Made by a program: the position numbers and the translations under genes. The notes beneath the pieces are model-generated. The model was given only the letters and a program-made list of their open reading frames with translations. It was not told the DNA's origin and searched no databases. This document shows positions 47,424-56,511 of a stretch of 64,000 bases of DNA, one piece after another. Location of the stretch: assembly GCF_030388245.1 (NCBI RefSeq), contig NZ_CP098361.1, positions 124,001 to 188,000 on the forward strand, in the 5' to 3' direction. How positions within the stretch are numbered: the stretch's first letter is position 1; every line of letters begins with the position of its first letter. This DNA comes from Paracoccus sp. TOH (GTDB lineage: Bacteria; Pseudomonadota; Alphaproteobacteria; Rhodobacterales; Rhodobacteraceae).

Positions 47424-48979
47424 GCGTAGGCCTCCTCGACCATTTGGCGGCTCTCGGCATCGAAGGAATGCCAGTCGCGGCCGTCGGCGAGGCTTTGGCA
47501 ATGCGGGCCGGACTTGCCCTCGAAATAACGATGCATGTCGGTCCGGCCCGCCATGGCGGCGCCCTGCCGGATCAGCGCCTCGGCCAGCAGCCGGACCCGC
47601 GCCTCTTCGGTCAGGAAGCAGCCGGGGAGCTGATCCAGCAGCGCAAAGAAGGGCGCGGCCGGCATCGACAGCACGAAGGGCAACAGATCGCGGGCAAGAC
47701 GCGCGGCCTGCGCGGCGGGGGCGGCCATCACCGTACCGATCGGGTCCAGCATGGTGACGCGCGGATCGCGGAAATCGGCAAAGGCCGGATCGGCGGCGAA
47801 CTGGAACAATGTCGAACTGCGCGCGAAGACCACCCATTCGGGCATCGCCTCGGGCCGGGCGATGCGCAGCGATACGTCCTGCAGCAGCAGCCCGGCCCCG
47901 ATCTCGCGCGCGGCGCCATCAATGGCATTCTGCAATACGGGCGTCAGCCGCGGACGCAAAAGCTGCAGCCGCAGGCGATCAGGAAGATGGGGGCCGATGC
48001 GACGCAGGACATCGCGCAGGTCGCTGTCGGCCAGATCGTGGTCGAGGATCAGCAGGATATCGTCGCCATCCCGCCCTTTCCCGGCCGGCTCGGACACGCG
48101 GGGCGTGGGCAGCACGCCCGGCAGCATCGCGCGGCGAAGCCGGCTGCGATCCGCGATGTCGTCGAGGCCAAGGGCCGCCACGGTGACATGCTGGGCCAGG
48201 TCGGCCGCCGCGACGGGTTCGACCGGGACCATGACGCCGGGCAGGAAGTCCTCGCCCGGGATCATCAGCAGCAGGCGTGCCGGGTTCGACGAGGCGCCGG
48301 GCAGACGCCAGCCGCCGCAATAGCCGTCATGGCCGGTGAAACGATAGCGCGACGCATAGCCCGCCAGATCGGCCCGTGCTATGCTGGCGGGAAGTAGGTC
48401 GACGGGAACGACCGTCTCGTCGCCGACCGCCAGGGCGCAAAGCGGCTCGGTCCTGGTCTGGGCCGGCATGTACCAGCCGATGACCGCGCCCTGTCCGGCG
48501 GCGGTCATCTGGCAGCGGTCGACGGCCAGGACGTGATTTTCGGTTTCGGACGCGGCCGAGGGCGCCATGCGCAGGCGCGCGCAGATCTCGCGTCCGACCC
48601 GCTCATCCGACAGGATCAGCCGCCGCTGGGCGATCAGCCGCAGCAGCGCGAAGAACACCTCGTCCACCCCGATCTCGACCAGCCGCCGCGCATCCTCGAC
48701 CAGGCGCTGGTCGCGGATCTCGTTGAACTCGTTGCCTTCACCCAGATGGATCGTCGCGTGCGCGGCATCTCCGCCCAGGGCGGACAGATCGAAAAGCGCG
48801 ATCACCCCCATGGGCTCGTTGCTGCGCAGGTCACGGCGCACATGGCGCGTCACCGCGACAGGGGACAGCACGGCGTCATCGACATGCAGGCGCAGTTCCG
48901 GTCGCGGCTGGGTGGTCCAGCCTGCGACCGCAACGATGCCGGCATCGTCCAGGAAGCAGAAATCCAGATTCATCTGCAT
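47420..48979 (-). CDS. Unknown protein of the glycan operon (519 residues)
   Basis: No family is recognised. The protein is rich in Asp/Ala/Leu and looks soluble: no signal peptide, no membrane segments. It opens MQMNLDFCFLDDAGIVAVAG with alternating beta pattern for ~200 residues, has an I-L-L-I-L-D-H-D-L-A-D-S-D segment near residue 310 that resembles a nucleotide-sugar or dispersed-strand core, and ends in a helical region. Its stop overlaps the GT4 start (ATGA), so it is co-translated with that enzyme. A glycan-modifying or partner role is inference. Confidence 0.7.
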   Translation of the reverse strand: MQMNLDFCFLDDAGIVAVAGWTTQPRPELRLHVDDAVLSPVAVTRHVRRDLRSNEPMGVIALFDLSALGGDAAHATIHLGEGNEFNEIRDQRLVEDARRLVEIGVDEVFFALLRLIAQRRLILSDERVGREICARLRMAPSAASETENHVLAVDRCQMTAAGQGAVIGWYMPAQTRTEPLCALAVGDETVVPVDLLPASIARADLAGYASRYRFTGHDGYCGGWRLPGASSNPARLLLMIPGEDFLPGVMVPVEPVAAADLAQHVTVAALGLDDIADRSRLRRAMLPGVLPTPRVSEPAGKGRDGDDILLILDHDLADSDLRDVLRRIGPHLPDRLRLQLLRPRLTPVLQNAIDGAAREIGAGLLLQDVSLRIARPEAMPEWVVFARSSTLFQFAADPAFADFRDPRVTMLDPIGTVMAAPAAQAARLARDLLPFVLSMPAAPFFALLDQLPGCFLTEEARVRLLAEALIRQGAAMAGRTDMHRYFEGKSGPHCQSLADGRDWHSFDAESRQMVEEAYA

Positions 48980-49034
48980 GGCTGGCAGTCTTTCGGCAGG
49001 CAGAGGAGCTTCGTCGCCATCGGCATGGGCACGG

Positions 49035-49589
49035 TCAGGTCAGGGTGATGGCAAGGCGGTCGATGATCAGCCGGGCCGCCGGATGGCGCAGGTGGATGAT
49101 CACCCGCCGGGCGGTCACCTCCTCGGCAAGCTCCGGCAGCGCCAGCTTGCAGACGGCGACGCCGCCGACGGAAAGATGGCATTCCCGGTGGCCGGTATCC
49201 CGCACGGCGCCGCCGTCCAGGAACTCCCGCAAGAAGACATCGGCGATGACGGGCCGATCCGCGGAAAGCTGCATCTCGACATAGCAGGAATCTGTGATGA
49301 CCTCGCCGGCAAGCGTGCCCTCCAGCGTCAGCCAGTCAGCGCTGCTGCAGCGCAGTTCAACGCCGGAGCCGTTCTCGGCCGCCAGCAATTCGGCGCGGCC
49401 GCTGACCGGCAGGCATGCCCCGAAGAACGAGGTCACGTCGTTGTATCCGCCGCCCAAGGCCAGGCGGGGGCGGCCGATCAGCCCGTTCCGCGCCTCGCCC
49501 ACCAGATCCAGCCGGGTCGATTGCAATGCTTCCAGAATATCTGCCGCCGCGCAGAAATTGCGCATCGCTGCTTCATAGAGAGTCGTCAC
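49035..49589 (-). CDS. Unknown small protein of the glycan operon (184 residues)
   Basis: A 184-residue protein with no recognised family. It has an N-terminal helical part (TTLYEAAMRNFCAAADILEA) and a C-terminal beta-rich part (VEMQLSADRPVIADVFLREF, then HPAARLIIDRLAITLT). The start is GTG at 49589, overlapping the stop of the GT2-GT4 gene (GTGA), a strong sign of coupling. It lies 55 bp upstream of the 519-residue gene. GC content matches the high-GC half of the operon. Confidence 0.68.
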   Translation of the reverse strand: MTTLYEAAMRNFCAAADILEALQSTRLDLVGEARNGLIGRPRLALGGGYNDVTSFFGACLPVSGRAELLAAENGSGVELRCSSADWLTLEGTLAGEVITDSCYVEMQLSADRPVIADVFLREFLDGGAVRDTGHRECHLSVGGVAVCKLALPELAEEVTARRVIIHLRHPAARLIIDRLAITLT

Positions 49590-52261
49590 ATCTTGCTCCT
49601 GAACACATCAAACTGTCTCTTCCCCCTACCCTCGGCGGCCGGCTCCCCCTGCCGCCGCTTCAGCCATGCCAGCAGGGGCGCGACGGTCAGCGACCAGTCG
49701 CGGGCCATGCGGGCGGCATTCTCCGAGATCCGCGTCAAAAGCGTCCGGTCCTTGTCCAGGGCGGCGATCATGGTGACGAAACTGTCCTCGCAACCGGCCT
49801 CGGGCAGAATAAAGCCCGTGCTGCCGTGCTGGATCGCCTCGTCCATGGCGCCGACATTGGTGGCCAGCACCACCACGCCGCAGCGCTGCGCCTCGAGCAC
49901 GGAAAGCGGCAGGCCCTCGTAATGCGAGGGCAGGATCATCACGTCCGTGTCGGCCAGCAAGCGGGTCAGCGCCTCGGGACCGCGCACCGGACCCAGCATC
50001 CGGGTGCGGCGCGGGAACGAGAAATCGGCCTCGGCGGTGTCGACGACCGAGCCGCCGGCAATGGTCAGGCTGATCTGCGGCGCGCGCAGCGCCAGGGCAT
50101 GATAGATCGCCGCCAGGCGGTGAACGCCCTTCTGCGGGTCCAGCCGGCCCATGAACAGCACCCGCAGCGGCGCGGCGGGATCGCGCCGCGCGCGCTCGTC
50201 CATCACCTTGCGGGCGGCCCCGGCAGAGAGCGGATAGCCCGGCGCGTTGACCACCGCCATCAGCTTTTCGCGCGGGATGCCGTGACCGTGCATCCAGACC
50301 CGCAGCGCCTCGGAACAGGTCAGGACCAGGTCATAGGCATATTCATAGGCAAGGGCCAGCTTGGGCGGGCCATAGCTGCGGCCATAGGCGCTGCGCTCCA
50401 GCAGGTGCTCGTGGTCGATCATGGTGATGCCGCGCCGGCGCAGGTGGTCGGCCACCTTGTGCAGCGCGCCGGAATGGGCGTTGATCACCACATCCATCGA
50501 GGACAGCAGCCCCATCAGGTCGGCTTTCTCGTGCCAGTTGCCCCAGCTCGGCTCGGCGGTGCCCAGGAACTCGGTCCCGGTCCAGTCGATGGCGCTGGGA
50601 TCGGGCATCCAGTTCACCGTGGCGAAAGCCTGCAGCGCCCAGCCGTCGGGATGGATCGGCCGGTCGCTGACCGCGACCAGGTGACAGCGGAAGCCGTTCT
50701 GCGCCAGCTCGCGCGCCATCGAGGCCACGACCTTCTCGACGCCGCCGAAATCGAAGATCGGCAGGACGAAGGCAAGGTCGCGCTTGCCCGGCTGCTTCAG
50801 CAGCGGAAACACCACACCCCCGCCCGAGATCTTGCGGGGGATCTGGACAGCCATGCCGCGGTCCACCGCGCCGCCCTGTTCCCGCCATTCCCAGCGCTGC
50901 CCCAGGGCGGCGCGGAAGCGGCTGCGGCTCAGCTGCAGGATGAAGCTGCGCAGCAGTTCCAGCCCGCTGGCGGATTTCTGGTCCAGCCGGGTCATGCGCT
51001 CCAGCGCCATCGCCCAGCTCCGCACGCGGAACCGCGAGGGCAGCTGGTCGATGCAGCGCAGCGCATCCTCGTCCAAGCCCATGACCAGGTCATGCACCGC
51101 CGTCAGGTCGATCACCACCCCGTCCGCCAGCCGGTCGGGATCGTCGAAAGCATTGCTGATCCGATGGCCGCTGGACGAGGGATCCAGATAGAACAGGTCG
51201 AATTGCGGCCGCTCCTCGGCCCGGGCCCAGCGACGCTCGGCATTCCAGAAGAAACTGTGCAGCAGCCGGTGATCCAGCAACCGCGCCGAGACCCCCTCGC
51301 GCAGGAACACCAGATAGGCCGGGGCATGGTTGGCGAAAGGCTCGGCGAAATGCGCCATGATCTGGCGCTCCAGCTCCTGCAAGGTGATTTCGCGGCTCTG
51401 GCCGGGATCGGTCTGCACGCGGACCGTGTTCCCCTGGCCCTCGACGACCGCGAAGCGCGGGAAGCGCGCCGCCTCGAGTTCCAGCAGCTTCGGAGTGTTG
51501 AAAAGCCAGTTGTGCTTCTGTTCCAGATAGCGGCGCAGCTCGGCATCGGCATCATGCGAATTGCTCAGCATGCTGACGGGACGCTTGCGATAAAGCAGCA
51601 GGGGCTGGGCGGCGGATTGCCCCCTGAACCCGACCTTGGCGGCCGACAGCCAGAAGTCCCAATCCTCGTAGCCGCGCCTCATGCCCTCGTCGAAACGGAT
51701 GCCGGCCTCGAAGACCCGGCGGCGGATCAGGCTGCCGGCCTCGCAGATGTTGATCTGGGCGTGAAACAACAGCTCGTGCCGGCGATCGGTGATGTAATGG
51801 CCGGCCTGTCCGAAGAAGTCGAAATCGGGATAGAACCAGTCGGCTTGCGGATGGGTGTCGATCAGCCGGCGCATGGTGGCGCCGGCGCCCGGCGCCAGGA
51901 TATTGTCGGCATCCAGCAGGAAGATGCCCTCGAGCTGCGGATCGGCCTTCAGCGCGGCGTCGATGCCGCGATTGCGCGCCGCGCTCAGCCCGCCATTGCG
52001 GCACGACAGCACCTGCATGCTGTCGCCCAGAAGCGTCTGCCAGGCCGTCAGGCTTTCCGACGTTTCGGCATAGCTGCAACCGTCATTGACCGCGATCAGG
52101 CGCTGGATCGTGCCCGCCTCGATCTCGCGCTGCACCGAGGCGATGGCATCGTCCAGCAGAACCGGGTGCCCCTTGATGGGGATGACGACGCTGATCGACC
52201 GGCTGCCGCCTTGTGCCGCCGCGGCGCTGACCGAGGAAAACACCCGCGGGCCCCGGCTCAT
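49586..52261 (-). CDS. Dual-domain glycosyltransferase (GT2 + GT4 fusion)
   Basis: An 891-residue fusion. Residues about 20-290 are a GT-A (family 2) domain: SISVVIPIKGHPVLLDDAIA, then L-L-D-A-D-N-I-L-A-P-G-A carrying the D-x-D metal motif, and R-R-G-Y-E-D-W-D-F-W-L-S with the E-D base pair. Residues about 530-870 are a GT-B (family 4) domain: LAFVLPIFDFGGVEKVVASM, LFMGRLDPQKGVHRLAAIYH and the E-X7-E motif in H-Y-E-G-L-P-L-S-V-L-E-A-Q. A linker of ~240 residues has no clear match. Such two-headed enzymes can add alternating sugars. The start at 52261 overlaps the 471-residue gene upstream. Confidence 0.88.
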   Translation of the reverse strand: MSRGPRVFSSVSAAAAQGGSRSISVVIPIKGHPVLLDDAIASVQREIEAGTIQRLIAVNDGCSYAETSESLTAWQTLLGDSMQVLSCRNGGLSAARNRGIDAALKADPQLEGIFLLDADNILAPGAGATMRRLIDTHPQADWFYPDFDFFGQAGHYITDRRHELLFHAQINICEAGSLIRRRVFEAGIRFDEGMRRGYEDWDFWLSAAKVGFRGQSAAQPLLLYRKRPVSMLSNSHDADAELRRYLEQKHNWLFNTPKLLELEAARFPRFAVVEGQGNTVRVQTDPGQSREITLQELERQIMAHFAEPFANHAPAYLVFLREGVSARLLDHRLLHSFFWNAERRWARAEERPQFDLFYLDPSSSGHRISNAFDDPDRLADGVVIDLTAVHDLVMGLDEDALRCIDQLPSRFRVRSWAMALERMTRLDQKSASGLELLRSFILQLSRSRFRAALGQRWEWREQGGAVDRGMAVQIPRKISGGGVVFPLLKQPGKRDLAFVLPIFDFGGVEKVVASMARELAQNGFRCHLVAVSDRPIHPDGWALQAFATVNWMPDPSAIDWTGTEFLGTAEPSWGNWHEKADLMGLLSSMDVVINAHSGALHKVADHLRRRGITMIDHEHLLERSAYGRSYGPPKLALAYEYAYDLVLTCSEALRVWMHGHGIPREKLMAVVNAPGYPLSAGAARKVMDERARRDPAAPLRVLFMGRLDPQKGVHRLAAIYHALALRAPQISLTIAGGSVVDTAEADFSFPRRTRMLGPVRGPEALTRLLADTDVMILPSHYEGLPLSVLEAQRCGVVVLATNVGAMDEAIQHGSTGFILPEAGCEDSFVTMIAALDKDRTLLTRISENAARMARDWSLTVAPLLAWLKRRQGEPAAEGRGKRQFDVFRSKM

Positions 52262-53673
52262 GCCGACACCTCGTAGCCTCGGGCGACGTCCGGCCGGTTG
52301 GCCGCGGCGGCTGTCGCCCCGCGCGAGAAGCGGAAGCCCCGGAACAGCCCCCAGCTCAGATCGTTCGGCATATCCGTCGCCAGCGAGGCAGCCAGCAGGA
52401 TATCGGCCTTGCCGGTAATCGGCTCCGCCGGAATGCAATGCACCTGCCCCCAGCCCTGTGCCGGCATGCCGGTCATCCACGGCCCGATGCGGCGCTGCCA
52501 GAATCCATCCTCGTCCACCAGCCCATGCGGCGCCACGCCGACCGCGAAATTCAGGCTGGGAGCACGCACATGACCCACGGTGACCAGGGCCGAGACATGC
52601 GACAGGCCGGCCAGATCGACGCCGCGGATGATCGCACAGGCCGGGCCGCTGCGCGACGGATGCACCAGAATGGCATCCTCCCTTTCCCAGAAGGCCGTCG
52701 ATACATGGTCGGTCACCACGGGCGGCTGGGCGAAAAGCTCGGGGCTCGGCAGGCTGGACGGCGCGATGAACTCCGCCTCGTGGATCGAGGCGGCGCTGCC
52801 GCTGGACAGGGCCGGCGTGCAGGCGGGCAGCCGGACGCCGCCCAAGGACTGCCAGGCCCGCATGGCCAGGGTCTCGGCGGGGGCGGTTCCGGTGTCCGGG
52901 GTGGCGCGGAAGCGCGGGTCGGGAACCGGCTGGCCAAGGCCCAGCGTGATGCTGCCCGGACCCGTCCAGGTCAACTTCAGCCGGCAATCCCGGCCGATTC
53001 CGGCGATCGGTTCGGCCAGGCAGAACCGCATCCAGCCGGTTTCCAGCCCCATGTCCGGGCTGACCGCCCGCAGCGGATAGACCAGCCCGGCGGCATCCTC
53101 GACCGCCAGGGTCAGGCCGGCGATCACCGGCAGCACCACCTGCGGGAACCACAGGTCGATCGCCGTCAGGCTGACCGCGTTGATCGGCAGGTTCTGAACC
53201 ACCGTCTGTCCGCTGGACAGCGCCAGCAGCGCGCCCGTCGGCTGCCAACTGAGGGCGTTCGACAGTTGCGGGTTGCCAAGGCTGTAAAGCAGGTTCTCGA
53301 TGTCGCGCAATCGGGTCTTGATGCCGATGCTTTCCGAGCGAAGCTGCGCCGCCACCGCCCGCGCCTCGCCGATCTGGCGATGCGAGGCGGCGATCTCGCC
53401 CAGCAACAGCCGGATCATCTCGGCGCGGCCGGCATCGGGATGGCGCGGATCCAGCTCGATCAGGGCCAGCCGTGCATGCGGGCTGCCGGCCAGCGCCGTA
53501 CGCAGCTCCTCGGCGTGGCCGGCCAGGGCGATCGCGGCGAGAAACGGGCGATCGACGGGATAATCGGATCCGATCCCATCCTTCCCAAATCCCAGCGCTT
53601 CAATTTCAACGTTTTCGGGCAGAAGTCCGCGCGCAAGTTGCTGCACGCGTCCATCGACGATGAACGAGGTCAT
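52258..53673 (-). CDS. Unknown 471-residue protein heading the glycan operon (DUF6212-like?)
   Basis: The first gene of the minus-strand glycan operon. It is mostly beta-rich after residue 150, with segments such as VRLPACTPALSSGSAASIHE and WQRRIGPWMTGMPAQGWGQV, like carbohydrate-binding or jelly-roll proteins. A short helical region near 90-130 (RQIGEARAVAAQLRSESIGI) may be a coiled coil. From memory it resembles DUF6212 proteins of Rhodobacterales glycan loci, which I hold with low confidence. It has no obvious signal peptide. The ATG has an unusual upstream A tract and no clear RBS. Confidence 0.6.
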   Translation of the reverse strand: MTSFIVDGRVQQLARGLLPENVEIEALGFGKDGIGSDYPVDRPFLAAIALAGHAEELRTALAGSPHARLALIELDPRHPDAGRAEMIRLLLGEIAASHRQIGEARAVAAQLRSESIGIKTRLRDIENLLYSLGNPQLSNALSWQPTGALLALSSGQTVVQNLPINAVSLTAIDLWFPQVVLPVIAGLTLAVEDAAGLVYPLRAVSPDMGLETGWMRFCLAEPIAGIGRDCRLKLTWTGPGSITLGLGQPVPDPRFRATPDTGTAPAETLAMRAWQSLGGVRLPACTPALSSGSAASIHEAEFIAPSSLPSPELFAQPPVVTDHVSTAFWEREDAILVHPSRSGPACAIIRGVDLAGLSHVSALVTVGHVRAPSLNFAVGVAPHGLVDEDGFWQRRIGPWMTGMPAQGWGQVHCIPAEPITGKADILLAASLATDMPNDLSWGLFRGFRFSRGATAAAANRPDVARGYEVSA

Positions 53674-54090
53674 GGTGCACTCTATTTTTTTTTAAAGCCA
53701 AACCGGAGCTGACCTGATCCCCCGGACAGGGGGCTGCAGTTGCTATTTACTCTTCAACTCGCGACAGAGGCATGACAAAGGCCAACACCTTTTGGCAGTG
53801 CGATACCGGCTTTTAACCTGACGAAAAGAACAGGTTCAGTCCTAGCGTCAAAGTTGTAGTAGCGCTAGTAGGATCAGCGCCTGGAAGAGTAAATTTTAGG
53901 CAACGACCTGCGATTAAAGCAGAAATTTCCTCTGCTGCACGGCAAGGCTGCAAAAGACGATTCGCGCGCGGGGTTCTCCGCCCCGGTCGGGCGCGACCAC
54001 AGCCGCCGGGTCGACACAGGGCGGCGGCAGGCTTTACCCCTTGCCCCATGCCGGGTTAAGGCTGGCGCAAACCGAAGAGGGCCGGTCCGG
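53674..54090. promoter_or_regulatory. Divergent control region of the glycan operon and sulfotransferase
   Basis: A 417-bp AT-richer gap. It holds a run of nine T's at 53685-53693 (nine A's in the minus-strand leader, just before the first start codon), a CCCCC-ggaca-GGGGG hairpin at 53719-53733, and AT-rich stretches near 53755 and 53880 that could hold divergent promoters. A short minus-strand open frame (53813-54049) has no supporting signals. Confidence 0.5.
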
Positions 54091-54822
54091 ATGCCAACCT
54101 ATCGCCATCTTTTCGCCCCTCGGGACGGCTATGTCTTCGTCGTGACCTATGGCCGTTCGGGCTCGACCCTGACCCAGAGCCTGCTGAACGCGATTCCGGG
54201 CTATGCCATCCGCGGCGAGAACGCGAATCTGACGCATCTTTTCGCCAAAGCCATCCATCTGGTGCGCGAGCACGAGATGTTCCGCTGGCGCCGCGAGGAT
54301 CTCGGGAAGCCACGTGCCGAGCGGCGGCCTTACCTGCAGCCGATCCTCGGCAAGCCCTGGGATCCCTGGGCCGGAGCGGAAAAGGTGAACCCCGACGAGT
54401 TCAGCCTGGCGCTGATGGATCTGTTCGTGCGCCAGATGCTGCGCCCGCCCAAGGATTGTCGGGTCTGCGGCTTCAAGGAAATCCGATTCCACGAAGATCC
54501 GAGCTTCTTTCGCCACCATCTCGACATCATGCGGGCGGCGTTTCCCAAGACGCGCTTCCTGTTCCAGCGCCGCAACCACGAGGCGGTCGCCAGGTCCAGC
54601 TGGTGGGCCAAGCAGCCGCGGGAACAGGTCTTTTCCCAGCTGCGGCTGGCCGAGCGGCTGTTCGCGGATTATATCGCCGAGCATCCCGATTGCACGATGA
54701 TGCTGGATTACGAAAGACTGGTCTCGGACCCCGAGCATATCCGCGCGATGCACGATTTCCTGGGCGAGCCGATGGATCCCGCTGCGGTCAAGGCCGTGCT
54801 GGCACGCAGCCTGAAGCACTAG
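54091..54822 (+). CDS. Sulfotransferase family protein
   Basis: A 243-residue PAPS-dependent sulfotransferase unrelated at close range to the one at 40365. The phosphosulfate-binding loop is V-V-T-Y-G-R-S-G-S-T-L-T-Q near residue 18, and a region F-L-F-Q-R-R-N-H-E-A-V-A-R-S includes the conserved arginine/serine of the 3'-phosphate site. D-Y-E-R-L-V-S-D-P is the usual C-terminal motif. No signal peptide is seen, so it acts in the cytoplasm, probably on a glycan precursor. It diverges from the glycan operon; both may share control. Confidence 0.85.
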   Translation: MPTYRHLFAPRDGYVFVVTYGRSGSTLTQSLLNAIPGYAIRGENANLTHLFAKAIHLVREHEMFRWRREDLGKPRAERRPYLQPILGKPWDPWAGAEKVNPDEFSLALMDLFVRQMLRPPKDCRVCGFKEIRFHEDPSFFRHHLDIMRAAFPKTRFLFQRRNHEAVARSSWWAKQPREQVFSQLRLAERLFADYIAEHPDCTMMLDYERLVSDPEHIRAMHDFLGEPMDPAAVKAVLARSLKH

Positions 54823-55011
54823 GGGCGTCTTGCAGATCTCGCGCCGACACCGCCGCGATGATCGCCCAAGGCACAAGACCGGCAGGATCGGCGTGTTTTA
54901 TACCAATCCTCAACTCAGCTTATAGCTTTCTGTTAAAGTTGCTCCCGGTTTCTGCCGATAAGTTCCGCCCGATCCCGCAGGAGGAGAGCCTGCGCGCGGA
55001 GAGAGGGGGAG

Positions 55012-56490
55012 ATGTCCGTGGAGTCAACCACATATCCGACAACCGAATCAAGCCGGCCCGAGGATGAGAAGCTGGGGCCTTTCGCCAATCTGGCCTATGG
55101 CTTCCAGCATATCCTGACCATGTATGGCGGCATCGTCGCCGTGCCCCTGATCGTCGGCCAGGCCGCCGGGCTGTCGCCGGCCGAGATCGGGCTGCTGATC
55201 ACCGCATCGCTGTTCGCCGGCGGCGCGGCGACGCTGCTGCAGACCATCGGCCTGCCCTTCTTCGGCTGCCAGCTGCCGCTGGTACAGGGCGTATCCTTCG
55301 CCGGGGTGGCGACGATGATCGCCATTTCGGGCAATGGCGGCATCCAGGCGATCTTCGGCGCGGTGATCGCCTCGTCGTTTCTGGGACTGCTGATCACGCC
55401 GGTCTTTTCGCGCATCACGCGCTTCTTTCCGCCGCTGGTGGCCGGCATCGTCATCACCACCATCGGCCTGACGCTGATGCCGGTGGCGGGATCCTGGGCC
55501 ATGGGCGGCAACCGCGCCGCCGCCGATTACGGCAGCCAGGCCAATATCCTGCTGGCCGGGGTGACCATGCTGATCGTGCTTTTGCTCAGCAAGGTGGGCA
55601 ATGCGGCGATCTCGCGGCTGTCGATCCTGCTGGCCCTGGTGATCGGCACCGTCATCGCCTATGCCTTCGGCATGACCGATTTCTCGCGCGTGGCCGAGGG
55701 GCCGGTCTTCGCCCTGCCGCAGATCTTCCATTTCGGCTATCCGACCTTCGGGGTCGCGGCGATCATCTCGATGTTCATCGTCATCCTGGTGACGCTGGTC
55801 GAAACCTCGGCCGACATCTTCGCGGTGGGCGAGATCGTCGAGACCAAGGTGGATTCGCGGCGCCTGGGCGACGGCCTGCGCGCCGACATGCTGTCGAGCA
55901 TGCTCGCGCCCTTCTTCGGCTCGTTCACGCAAAGCGCCTTTGCCCAGAATGTCGGCCTGGTCGCGGTCACCGGGGTCAAGAGCCGCTATGTGGTGGCGAC
56001 CGGCGGGCTGATCCTGGTGGCGCTGGGGCTGCTGCCGGTCATGGGCCGGGTGGTCGCGGCGATCCCCAGCCCGGTGCTGGGCGGGGCCGGCATCGTGCTG
56101 TTCGGCACGGTCGCGGCCAGCGGCATCCGCACCCTGTCGCGGGTGGATTACGCCAACAACATGAACCTGATCATCGTCGCCAGCTCGATCGGCTTCGGCA
56201 CCATCCCGATCGTCATCCCCAGCTTCTACGACCAGTTCCCGGCCTGGGTCGAGACCATCTTCCATTCCGGCATCAGTTCCTCGGCGCTGATGGCGATCAC
56301 GCTGAACCTGCTGTTCAACCACCTGACGGCCGGCAATTCCGACCAGCCCTCGGTCTTCGGCGCCGCCTCGGAACGGACGATCCGCTATGCGGATATCGCC
56401 CAGCTCCGCGATGGCGATTACTATGCCGACGGCAAGCTGTTCGACGCAGAGGGCAACGAGGTGCCGCTGATCCGGGCCGGGGGCCACTGA
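55012..56490 (+). CDS. NCS2-family nucleobase (uracil/xanthine-type) permease
   Basis: A 492-residue inner-membrane transporter with about 12-14 hydrophobic segments that imports a purine or pyrimidine base with protons. NCS2 signatures are seen: AYGFQHILTMYGGIVAVPLI, F-G-C-Q-L-P-L-V-Q-G-V-S-F-A-G, and the consensus Q-N-V-G-L-V-A-V-T-G-V-K-S-R in the tenth segment. F-V-E-T-S-A-D-I-F-A-V-G-E carries the substrate-binding glutamate region. The N- and C-terminal tails are cytoplasmic. The exact base cannot be told. The start at 55012 follows GGGGGAG. It is convergent with the SBF-like gene. Confidence 0.9.
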   Translation: MSVESTTYPTTESSRPEDEKLGPFANLAYGFQHILTMYGGIVAVPLIVGQAAGLSPAEIGLLITASLFAGGAATLLQTIGLPFFGCQLPLVQGVSFAGVATMIAISGNGGIQAIFGAVIASSFLGLLITPVFSRITRFFPPLVAGIVITTIGLTLMPVAGSWAMGGNRAAADYGSQANILLAGVTMLIVLLLSKVGNAAISRLSILLALVIGTVIAYAFGMTDFSRVAEGPVFALPQIFHFGYPTFGVAAIISMFIVILVTLVETSADIFAVGEIVETKVDSRRLGDGLRADMLSSMLAPFFGSFTQSAFAQNVGLVAVTGVKSRYVVATGGLILVALGLLPVMGRVVAAIPSPVLGGAGIVLFGTVAASGIRTLSRVDYANNMNLIIVASSIGFGTIPIVIPSFYDQFPAWVETIFHSGISSSALMAITLNLLFNHLTAGNSDQPSVFGAASERTIRYADIAQLRDGDYYADGKLFDAEGNEVPLIRAGGH

Positions 56491-56511
56491 TCCCCGGGGC
56501 CGGTCCCGCGC

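Noticed and set aside
53813..54049. 78-codon minus-strand frame in the glycan control region
   Set aside because: No RBS, no family and composition unlike coding DNA.
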